Shown piece by piece: positions 8,917-16,035 of a stretch of DNA of 64,000 bases. The stretch's first letter is position 1, and each line of letters starts with the position of its first letter. The translations under genes were made by a program, and so were the position numbers. This stretch comes from Ottowia oryzae (GTDB lineage: Bacteria > Pseudomonadota > Gammaproteobacteria > Burkholderiales > Burkholderiaceae_C), in assembly GCF_003008535.1 (NCBI RefSeq), contig NZ_CP027666.1:806001-870000 (forward strand), in the 5' to 3' direction. Under the pieces are notes generated by a model that worked only from the letters and a program-made list of their open reading frames with translations, was not told the origin of the DNA and ran no database searches.

Positions 8917-9516
8917 TTCCCGGTGGCGTGCCACTCGGCGCTGCGCAAGTGGCTCCAGCAGCAGCAGCATGCCCGCGCCCACGCTGGCGCTGGCCAGGTG
9001 CGCGGCCAGCACCACGTTGAAACCCCAGGCGCTGTCGAAAGCGACGGGCACCGCCCAGCCGCGCTCAATGGCCAGCTTGATCATCAGGCCGCCGCCCACC
9101 AGCAGGCCCAGCCAGCGCAGCGGCGGATCGGCCAGCGCCCGCAGCGCCACGATGGCTGCCGCCGCGTGCACCAGGCCCGACAGGCCGTAGAACCCGCCCA
9201 CCGCCGGCCACAGCATCAGCGCCAGGGTGCCCAGCGGCCAGGTCAGCCCCAGCGCCAGCGCGTCGCGCGGCGTGGCCTTCAGCGCCGTGCCCAGCACCGC
9301 CAGGGCCACCAGCGCCAGCGCGTTGCCCAGCAGGTGCGGCCACAGGAAGTGCAGCAGCGGCGCGGTCCACAGCGTCCAGGGTTGCGTGCGCCACAGGTCG
9401 TGGTGCCACATCCAACGGTCCGGCACGACGTGCCCCGCCACACCGGCCAGCCACACCGCGACGCTGAGCAGAATCAGCAGGCCGCACAGCAGCGGCCAAT
9501 AGAAGGTGCGCCGCAT
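8905..9516 (-). CDS. Rhombosortase-like rhomboid intramembrane serine protease
   Basis: Polytopic membrane protein of 203 residues with about six hydrophobic segments. Rhomboid hallmarks are HLLGNALAL near residue 62, the catalytic serine in GLSGLVHA near 112-119, and a later AAHLASAS with the partner histidine near 172. The GLSGLVHA form and short size resemble rhombosortases, which process GlyGly-CTERM surface proteins in other proteobacteria; none with that tail is in the window, while an IPTL-CTERM protein is directly adjacent. Its ATG overlaps the RND pump stop codon by one base (TGATG), so it is the last gene of the efflux operon and probably translationally coupled. The substrate and the link to either neighbour are inference. 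Confidence 0.8.
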   Translation of the reverse strand: MRRTFYWPLLCGLLILLSVAVWLAGVAGHVVPDRWMWHHDLWRTQPWTLWTAPLLHFLWPHLLGNALALVALAVLGTALKATPRDALALGLTWPLGTLALMLWPAVGGFYGLSGLVHAAAAIVALRALADPPLRWLGLLVGGGLMIKLAIERGWAVPVAFDSAWGFNVVLAAHLASASVGAGMLLLLEPLAQRRVARHRELLS

Positions 9517-12500
9517 CAGTGCCCCGATCCGCTGGTTGCTCCTGTTTCAGGAGCTGTTGGCGCAGGCTGGACGTGCGCATGCCGCCGATATTGCTTGCCA
9601 AACCAGGCGGCGATGTCGTCCACGTAGGTGTACACCGCAGGAATCACCAGCAGGCTGAGGAAGGTGGAGGTGATCAGCCCGCCGATCACCGCCACCGCCA
9701 TGGGCGAACGAAAGCTCGGGTCGGCCGCGCCCCAGCCGATGGCGATGGGCAGCATGCCCGCGCCCATGGCCAGCGTGGTCATGATGATGGGGCGCGCGCG
9801 TTTGTGGCAGGCGTCCATCAGTGCGTCAAAGCGGTTCATGCCGCGCTCGCGCCGCGCCAGGATGGCGTATTCCACCAGCAGGATCGAGTTCTTCGTGGCC
9901 ACACCCATCAGCATGATCAGCCCGATCAGCGAGGGCATCGAGAACGACTTGCCCGCAATCAGCAGCGCCACGAACGCCCCGCCCAGCGACAGCGGCAGCG
10001 CCGCCAGAATGGTCACCGGGTGCAGCACGTGGTGGAACAGCAGCACCAGCACGATGTAGATGCACAGAATGCCCGTCAGCATCGCCAGGCCGAAGCCCAG
10101 GAACAGCTCGCCCATCACCTCGGCGTCGCCCACCTCCACGGTGCGCACGCCGGCGGGCAGGTTGCGCATCGACGGCAGCTCCTTCACCTTGGCGGTCACG
10201 TCGCCCAGCGCCTGGCCCGACAGCTCTACCTCCAGGTTGACGTTGCGGGCGCGGTCGTAGCGGTTGATGACGGCCGGGCCGCCGCTGTAGCTCAGCGTGG
10301 CCACTTGCCCCAGCGGCACCGGGCCCTTGGCGCCGGGCACGTGCAGGCGCGACAGCACATCCAGGTTCTGGCGGGCCTCGTCGTCCAGGCGCACCACGAT
10401 CGGAATCTGCCGCTGCGCCAGGTTCAGCTTGGGCAGCTGCGCATCGTAGTCGCCCAGCGTGGCCACGCGCAGCGTGTCGGCGATGGCGGCGCTGGTCACG
10501 CCCAGGTCGGCGGCGCGGTTGAAGTCGGGCTTCACCGCAATCTCGGGCCGCACCAGGCTGGCGGTGCTGGTGATGCTGCCCAGGCCGGGCAGGGTGCGCA
10601 AGTCGGCCTCTACGGCGCGGGCCGCCTGCGTCAGCGCGTGCGGGTCGTCGCCTTGCAGCACCAGGATGTATTTCTCGCCCGATCCGCCCAGGCCCACCTT
10701 GGTGCGCACGCCGGGCAGCGAGGCCAGGCGCGCGCGCAGGTCGGCCTCGATCTTTTGCTTCACGGGCCTTTCACCGCGTGGCGACAGCTGGATGGTCAGC
10801 GTGGCCTTGCGCACGTCGGCGTTGGCGCTGGCGAACGGGTCGCCACCGGCCGATCCGCCGCCGATGGTGGTGTACACGCTCTTGACGTATTCGTTGCCCA
10901 GCAGGCGCTGGCGCGTTTCCTCGGCCACGCGCGCGGTCTTGGCCAGCGTGCTGCCCGGTGGCAACTCGATGTAGACCTGCGTTTGCGAGTTGTCGTCCGG
11001 CGGAATGAAGCCCGTGGGCAGCAGCGGGATCAGTGCCAGCGACCCGATGAAGAACAGCGACGCCGCCACCATGGTGATCAGGCGGTGGTGCACGCACCAC
11101 GCGGCCCAGCGGCTGTACACCTGCAGCCAGCGCGGGTCTTTCGCCTCTTGCTTGGGCGGCTTCATCAGGTAGGCGGCCATCATGGGCGTGAGCATCCGCG
11201 CCACCACCAGGCTGGCGAACACCGCCAGCGCGGCCGTCCAGCCGAACTGCTTGAAGAACTTGCCCACCACGCCGGTCATGAAGGCGGTGGGCAGAAACAC
11301 CGCGATCAGCGTGAACGTGGTGGCGATCACGGCCAGGCCGATTTCGTCGGCTGCCTCCATCGCCGCCTGGTAGGGCGATTTGCCCATGCCCTGGTGGCGC
11401 ACGATGTTTTCCACCTCGACGATGGCGTCGTCCACCAGAATGCCCACCACCAGCGACAGCGCCAGCAGCGACACGATGTTGATCGTGAAGCCGAACAGGT
11501 ACATGCCGATCAGCGCCGGCAAGATCGACATGGGCAGTGCCACCGCCGCCACGAAGGTGGCGCGCCCATTGCGCAGAAACAGCCACACCACCACCACGGC
11601 CAGCAGCGCGCCTTCGCCCAGCATCTTTAGCGACGCGTGGTATTCCTCTTCCACCGGCGTGACGAAGTCGAAGGCCTCGGTGAAGTGCATATCCGGGTGC
11701 GCCGTGCCCAGCTGCGCGATGGCCGCGCGCACGCCCTTGCCGATTTCCACCTCGCTGGCGCCGCGGCTGCGCGCCACTTCAAAGCCCACCACCGGCTTGC
11801 CGTTCAGCAGCGCGGCAGAGCGCGGGTCGGCCACCGTGTCGCCCACCGTGGCCACCTGATCCAGGCGCACGCTGCGCCCGTCGGGCAGCGCGATCGGCAG
11901 CGCGCGCAACTCGCTGGCGCTGCCCACGGTGGCCAGCGTGCGCACGGGCTGCTCGCCCTGGCCCAGGTCCACACGGCCGCCCGCGCTTTCCATCTGCACC
12001 TGGCGCAGTTGGCGCGACACATCGGCCGCCGTCAGGCCCAGGCCCTGCAGGCGCGCCGGGTCCAGATCGACGTGCACCTGCCGCGTGGCGCCGCCCACGC
12101 GGTTGACCGCACCCACGCCGGGGATGGCCAGCAGGCGCTTGGCCACGTCGTTGTCGACGAACCAGGACAGGTCGGCCGCGTCCATGCGGTCGGACGACAC
12201 GGTGTAGGCCAGCATGGGCTGCGCCGCCAGGTCCAGCTTGGCGACGATGGGTTCCTGCAGATCGGTGGGCAAATCGCTGCGCACGCGCGCGACGGCCGAG
12301 CGCACGTCGTCCTGCGCCTCTTGCAGGTTTTTCTCCAGCTGGAATTCCACCAGGATGGTGACGGCGCCATCCACGATGTTGCTGGTGATGTGCTTGACGC
12401 CTTGCACTGTGGCCAGGCTGTTCTCGATCTTGCGGGCCACCTCGTTTTCCAGCTGGCCCGGCGTGGCGCCCGGCAGCGCCGCGACCACGGTGACCATCGG

Positions 12501-12626
12501 CATTTCGATGTCCGGAAAGTTCTGCACCTTCATCTGGTGAAAGGCGAACAGCCCCCCCAGCGTGAGCAGCACGAACAGCATCAGCGTCGGCACCGGGTTG
12601 CGGATCGACCAGGCGGAAAAATTCAT
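9516..12626 (-). CDS. RND efflux pump, inner-membrane transporter (HAE1-like)
   Basis: Proton-driven resistance-nodulation-division transporter, the inner-membrane pump of a tripartite drug efflux system. Length 1036 residues is normal for the family. It begins MNFSAWSIRNPVPTLMLF, then a periplasmic porter loop, and carries the TM4 proton-relay pair in LVVGILVDDAIVEVENIV near residues 390-407, followed by IATTFTLIAVFLPTAFM. The second half repeats the fold and ends LIMLMGVATKNSILLVEY, CHKRARPIIMTTLAMGAGM and GGLITSTFLSLLVIPAVYTY. The start at 12626 is preferred over 12659 because it matches the family N-terminus and has an AGGATGG ribosome site upstream. It lies between the adaptor and the rhomboid in one leftward operon. 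Multidrug rather than metal specificity is suggested by the DD motif. Substrates unknown. Confidence 0.95.
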   Translation of the reverse strand: MNFSAWSIRNPVPTLMLFVLLTLGGLFAFHQMKVQNFPDIEMPMVTVVAALPGATPGQLENEVARKIENSLATVQGVKHITSNIVDGAVTILVEFQLEKNLQEAQDDVRSAVARVRSDLPTDLQEPIVAKLDLAAQPMLAYTVSSDRMDAADLSWFVDNDVAKRLLAIPGVGAVNRVGGATRQVHVDLDPARLQGLGLTAADVSRQLRQVQMESAGGRVDLGQGEQPVRTLATVGSASELRALPIALPDGRSVRLDQVATVGDTVADPRSAALLNGKPVVGFEVARSRGASEVEIGKGVRAAIAQLGTAHPDMHFTEAFDFVTPVEEEYHASLKMLGEGALLAVVVVWLFLRNGRATFVAAVALPMSILPALIGMYLFGFTINIVSLLALSLVVGILVDDAIVEVENIVRHQGMGKSPYQAAMEAADEIGLAVIATTFTLIAVFLPTAFMTGVVGKFFKQFGWTAALAVFASLVVARMLTPMMAAYLMKPPKQEAKDPRWLQVYSRWAAWCVHHRLITMVAASLFFIGSLALIPLLPTGFIPPDDNSQTQVYIELPPGSTLAKTARVAEETRQRLLGNEYVKSVYTTIGGGSAGGDPFASANADVRKATLTIQLSPRGERPVKQKIEADLRARLASLPGVRTKVGLGGSGEKYILVLQGDDPHALTQAARAVEADLRTLPGLGSITSTASLVRPEIAVKPDFNRAADLGVTSAAIADTLRVATLGDYDAQLPKLNLAQRQIPIVVRLDDEARQNLDVLSRLHVPGAKGPVPLGQVATLSYSGGPAVINRYDRARNVNLEVELSGQALGDVTAKVKELPSMRNLPAGVRTVEVGDAEVMGELFLGFGLAMLTGILCIYIVLVLLFHHVLHPVTILAALPLSLGGAFVALLIAGKSFSMPSLIGLIMLMGVATKNSILLVEYAILARRERGMNRFDALMDACHKRARPIIMTTLAMGAGMLPIAIGWGAADPSFRSPMAVAVIGGLITSTFLSLLVIPAVYTYVDDIAAWFGKQYRRHAHVQPAPTAPETGATSGSGH

Positions 12627-12697
12627 GGTGTGGCCATCCTGTGAGGCGGGCTGGGCCATCGGCGGGCGAGGCTTCGGGGCGGCTTTCGCAGGGCCAT

Positions 12698-12755
12698 TTG
12701 CTACTTATTTGCTAGCTGCCTGCGCTGGTGCAGAGGGCGCTGGACGCGGTTTTGA
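12698..12755 (+). repeat. Dispersed GATAGCT-family repeat forming the 3' end of the adaptor gene
   Basis: Contains TTGCTAGCTGCCTGCGCTGG, a short centre and GGCGCTGGACGCGGTTTTGAT. Read on the opposite strand, it encodes the last residues (AASK) and the TAA stop of the membrane fusion protein, so the repeat defines the adaptor's C-terminus. Confidence 0.7.
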
Positions 12756-14021
12756 TGTAGAAGCTGCGGACGTGGGCGCATTCGCTGGCGCGGACGCAGC
12801 TGGCGTATCGTCCACCACCGTGACGCGGTCGCCGTCGTTCAGAAAGCCCGCGCCGCGCACCACCACGCGCGCGTTGGCCGGCAGCGCGGTGGTGATTTCC
12901 ACGCGCCCGTCGGCGATGCGGCCGGTGTCCACGCGCTGCAGGCGCACGCGCCCGTCGTCACCCAGCAGCAGCACGTTGGCAAAGCCGTCGCGCATCACCA
13001 CCGAGTCCTGCGGCACCGTCAGCGCGGCGGCGGTGCCGATGTCGAAGCGCCCGCGCGCGAACATGCCCGCGCGCGCGGGCGATCCGGCTGGCAGATCCAC
13101 GTACACCAGCGCGTAGCGGGTGCGCGCGTCCACCGTGGGCGCCAGCTGGCGCACGGTGCCCGTGACCACCGTGCCGGCGCCGGGCGTGCCATCGGCGCTG
13201 CGGCCGGGCAGCTCGATCTGCGTGCGCTGGCCGGGGCGGATGGCGGGCAGGTCTTCGGCCATCACCTCGGCGCGCCATTCCAGGCGGCCTTGCCGCACCA
13301 TCTGGAACAGCTCGGTGCCCGCGCCCACCACCTGGCCCACGGTGGCCGCGCGCGCGGAGATCACGCCATCGTCCGGCGCCACCACCTGCGTGTTGCGCAC
13401 GCGCAGGTTCTGGCTGGCGACCACGGCCTTGGCCGCTTCCACGCGGGCGCGGGCGGTTTTCTCGGCAGTCGAATACTGGTTGATCTGCTGCTGGCTGAGT
13501 GCGCCGCTGGCCTGCACGGCGCGGGCGCGTTCGGCGTTGCCGCGCGCGTCGGCGTAGGCGGCTTCGGCCTCGGCCAGGCTGGCGCGCGCCTGCGCCTGAT
13601 CCTGCTGCACGGGTGCGGCGTCAAAGGTGGCCAGCACCTGGCCTTTCTTGACGCGGTCGCCCACGTTGGCGCGCAATTCCTTCAGGCGCAGGCCCGCCAC
13701 GTCGGCGCCAATGCTGGCTTCTTGCCAGGCGGCGATGTTGCCGTTGGCGGCCAGCTCGCGTGCCCATTCCACCCGCTGCGGCGCGGCGGCGGTCACCGTG
13801 AGCGCCGCGCGCGGCGCACTGGCGCCGTTGGCCGGGGCTGCAGCGCCCGCGGGGGCCGACGCCTTGGCGGCGCTGTCGTCCTTGCCGCCGCAGGCGCTGA
13901 GCAGGGCGGCGCAGGCCACCAGCGCCAGCGCGGCGACGGGGGCAAAGGTCGGCTGAGTCGGGCGGGGCAAGGGCATGCAGCGGGCTTTCAGGCGAAGTGT
14001 TGGGGGGCGTGCGGGCGTCAT
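12705..14021 (-). CDS. RND efflux periplasmic adaptor (membrane fusion lipoprotein)
   Basis: HlyD/AcrA-type adaptor of 438 residues that bridges the inner-membrane pump and the outer-membrane channel. The N-terminus has a hydrophobic core ending in LLSAC (lipobox), so it is probably lipidated at the cysteine and anchored in the inner membrane. The lipoyl halves are recognisable: ISIGADVAGLRLKELRANVG style sequence then KGQVLATFD, a coiled-coil hairpin rich in Ala/Gln/Arg (about residues 140-200), and VAPDDGVISARAATVGQVV. The ATG at 14021 overlaps the stop of the upstream outer-membrane factor (ATGA), indicating coupling; an internal ATG at 13976 would give a shorter signal peptide and is a real alternative. 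The C-terminus and stop codon come from a dispersed repeat. Confidence 0.93.
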   Translation of the reverse strand: MTPARPPTLRLKARCMPLPRPTQPTFAPVAALALVACAALLSACGGKDDSAAKASAPAGAAAPANGASAPRAALTVTAAAPQRVEWARELAANGNIAAWQEASIGADVAGLRLKELRANVGDRVKKGQVLATFDAAPVQQDQAQARASLAEAEAAYADARGNAERARAVQASGALSQQQINQYSTAEKTARARVEAAKAVVASQNLRVRNTQVVAPDDGVISARAATVGQVVGAGTELFQMVRQGRLEWRAEVMAEDLPAIRPGQRTQIELPGRSADGTPGAGTVVTGTVRQLAPTVDARTRYALVYVDLPAGSPARAGMFARGRFDIGTAAALTVPQDSVVMRDGFANVLLLGDDGRVRLQRVDTGRIADGRVEITTALPANARVVVRGAGFLNDGDRVTVVDDTPAASAPANAPTSAASTSKPRPAPSAPAQAASK

Positions 14022-15607
14022 GGCGCTTTGGCGGTGCGGGGTGCGGCGGCTGCGGCGTGGGCGCCGCCAGGCACGCTGGTTGCAGAGTCACCTGCGTCCG
14101 CAGGCGGGGCCCAGCCGCCCCCCGCAGCGCGGTACAGGGCCACGCCAGCGGCGTCGCGGTCGTGCAGCACCTGGTTCAGCGCGATCTCGGCGTTCAGCAA
14201 CGTGCGGCGCGCTTCTTCAAGATCGGGCAGGCTGGCCATGCCCTGGCGGTACATGGCCTGCATGGCGTCGAACTGCTGGCGGAAACCGGCGACGGCGGCG
14301 CGCGCATCGGGCTCGCGCTCGCGGGCGGCGGCGCCGTCGGTCAGCGCGGTTTCGACTTCGCGCACGGCCTGGCGCACCTGGCTTTGGTAGTTGGCCACCG
14401 CTTCGTCGTAGGCGGCGCGCGCGGCGGCCTGGTTGGCGGCGATGCGGCCCCCGTCCCAGATCGGCAGCGCCAGCTGCAGCGGGCCGAACGTCCAGGTGGT
14501 GAGGTTGGCGTGCTGCCCGCCCGAGCGCAGCTGCAGCGCTGCGATGTTGCCGCCCAGGCTGAGCGCGGGCCAGCGCGCGGCGTCGGCGGCGTCGATCTCG
14601 GCGCGCGCGGCCAGCAGGCTGCGCTCGGCGGCCCACACGTCGGGGCGCTGGCGCAGGGTGTCGGCGGGTAGTTCTGCTATTGAAAAAAGAGCTGTCGGCG
14701 CTGGTGGCAACTGCGCTACGGCCATTTTTTGCTCTATGGTGGATTCAGTCACGCCGGTCAGCGCGACCAGCGCCTTGCGCTGCGTGTCGCAGGCCGCGCG
14801 CTGCTGCACCACGCGCGAACGGCCGTCGGCGGCGCTGGCGTCGGCCAGGGCCGCGGTGGCGGGCGCGGTGAAGCCCGCGTCGCGGCTGATGCGCGCCAGC
14901 CGCGCCGTTTCGCCGCGCGAGGCCGCGTCCGCCGTGGTGGTGGCCAGCATCGACTGGCACAGGCGCAGGCCGTGGTACGTGGCGGCCACGTCGGCCACCA
15001 GCGATACGCGGGCCGACTGGGCCAGCGCATCGGCGCCGTCCACGCGGGCGCGGGCGGCTTCCACCAGGCGGCGCTGGCGGCCAAACAGGTCGATCTCCCA
15101 CTGCGCCTGCAGGCCCGCCTGCAAGGTGGTGACGATGGGGGCGCGGCTCACGTCCTGCGCGCCGCCGCTACCGCTGGCGATGCCGCTGTTGTTGCCGCGG
15201 CTGGCGCTGGCGGCGCCGTCCAGGCGCGGCATGAGGCCTGCGCGCTGGCTGCCCAGCTGGGCGCGCGCGGCATCCACCCGCGCCTGAGCAGCGGCCACCG
15301 TGGGCGCGTCGGCCAGGGCGGCTTCCACCAGGTCGGCCAGGGCGGCGTCTACCCCCGGCTGGCGCCACCAGTCGGCCAGTTGCGCGGCCGAGCCGCCGTG
15401 CGGCAGCGGCGCCACCCACTGCGCGGGGGCCAACTGGGCCAGTGGCGGCGCGGGCTGCGGCGGGGTGGCGGCGCAGCCCGTGAGGGCCAGCGCGGCCGCG
15501 GCGAAGAGCGCCGGGGCGATACCGGCGCACGCAAGCGGGCGCCAGGGCCGCGCGGTGCGGGGCGGAAAGAAGTCTGTTGCTGAAAGCCGGTCGAAGGCAG
15601 CGCGCAT
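14018..15607 (-). CDS. RND efflux outer-membrane factor, NodT-type lipoprotein
   Basis: TolC-like outer-membrane channel of the NodT/OprM family, 529 residues, first gene of the leftward efflux operon. The signal sequence ends with ALTGC, a lipobox, so the protein is probably lipidated. Family segments include WWRQPGVDAALADLVEAALA, a helical RVDAARAQLGSQRAGLMPRLDG, FGRQRRLVEAARARVDG, ADTLRQRPDVWAAERSL and a terminal LEEARRTLLNAEIALNQVL. The open frame extends far upstream, but ATG 15607 puts the signal peptide in the expected place. A dispersed repeat (14677-14737) supplies an in-frame segment (TIEQKMAVAQ region) at the loop before the RPDV motif, between the two OEP halves, a place that may tolerate it. 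Confidence 0.93.
   Translation of the reverse strand: MRAAFDRLSATDFFPPRTARPWRPLACAGIAPALFAAAALALTGCAATPPQPAPPLAQLAPAQWVAPLPHGGSAAQLADWWRQPGVDAALADLVEAALADAPTVAAAQARVDAARAQLGSQRAGLMPRLDGAASASRGNNSGIASGSGGAQDVSRAPIVTTLQAGLQAQWEIDLFGRQRRLVEAARARVDGADALAQSARVSLVADVAATYHGLRLCQSMLATTTADAASRGETARLARISRDAGFTAPATAALADASAADGRSRVVQQRAACDTQRKALVALTGVTESTIEQKMAVAQLPPAPTALFSIAELPADTLRQRPDVWAAERSLLAARAEIDAADAARWPALSLGGNIAALQLRSGGQHANLTTWTFGPLQLALPIWDGGRIAANQAAARAAYDEAVANYQSQVRQAVREVETALTDGAAAREREPDARAAVAGFRQQFDAMQAMYRQGMASLPDLEEARRTLLNAEIALNQVLHDRDAAGVALYRAAGGGWAPPADAGDSATSVPGGAHAAAAAPRTAKAP
14677..14737 (+). repeat. Dispersed GATAGCT-family repeat inside the outer-membrane factor gene
   Basis: Contains AGAGCTGTCGGCGCTGGTGG, then CTGCGCTACGGCCATTTTTT. 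It is antisense to, and translated within, the efflux channel gene without breaking its frame. Confidence 0.65.
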
Positions 15608-16025
15608 AAAGAATGTGCCGGGGGCGATTCGCGGTGGGCCAAAGGGCAAGCTGGCCGCACCACCCAATGCGAACGGGCGCCTTGCTGAGCTGGCGGATGG
15701 GGCACCGCGCAGAGCGGGTGGCGCGCCATGGCAGATCACGGCTGGGCGGACGGCGCTGCGGCGGCGCACAGCACCGCCACGGCAGGTGGGCGAAATTAAA
15801 CCACGCCCACCGTGACGGATGACGGGCGCCACCGCGCCGCGTGGGGGGATTGCCGACGAGCCGGCGCCGCCTGGGCGCCCCAGCGGGGCCTCTTGCGGCG
15901 CGGTTGGCGCGCGCCGTGGCAGGCGGCGCAGCGCGGCTCCTCCCGCTTCAGGCTGCGGACGAGGGCGGGTGTGCTGCAATAAACATAGCTGTCAGCGCTG
16001 GTGCCGCGTGCGCTAGCGGCCTGTT
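15608..16025. other. 418-base region upstream of the efflux operon
   Basis: No gene is supported here. It must contain the promoter for the leftward efflux operon. A symmetric site lies at 15785-15811 and a dispersed repeat occupies the right end up to the glnE stop. The open frames crossing it are Arg/Ala/Pro-rich GC artefacts. Confidence 0.5.
15785..15811. promoter_or_regulatory. Inverted repeat GGTGGGCG-N11-CGCCCACC, candidate operator
   Basis: Perfect 8-base arms flank an AT-rich centre (AAATTAAACCA) about 180 bases ahead of the efflux operon's first start codon. The symmetry and AT core would fit a regulator-binding site controlling pump expression. No regulator gene is adjacent, so the role is inferred from position only. 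Confidence 0.4.
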
Positions 16026-16035
16026 TCACTCAAAA
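15974..16035 (+). repeat. Dispersed GATAGCT-family repeat covering the glnE stop codon
   Basis: Copy with ACATAGCTGTCAGCGCTGGT, centre GCCGCGTGCG and CTAGCGGCCTGTTTCACTC. The TGA stop of the leftward glnE gene (16026-16028) lies within it, so the repeat supplies the 3' end of glnE. Confidence 0.75.
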
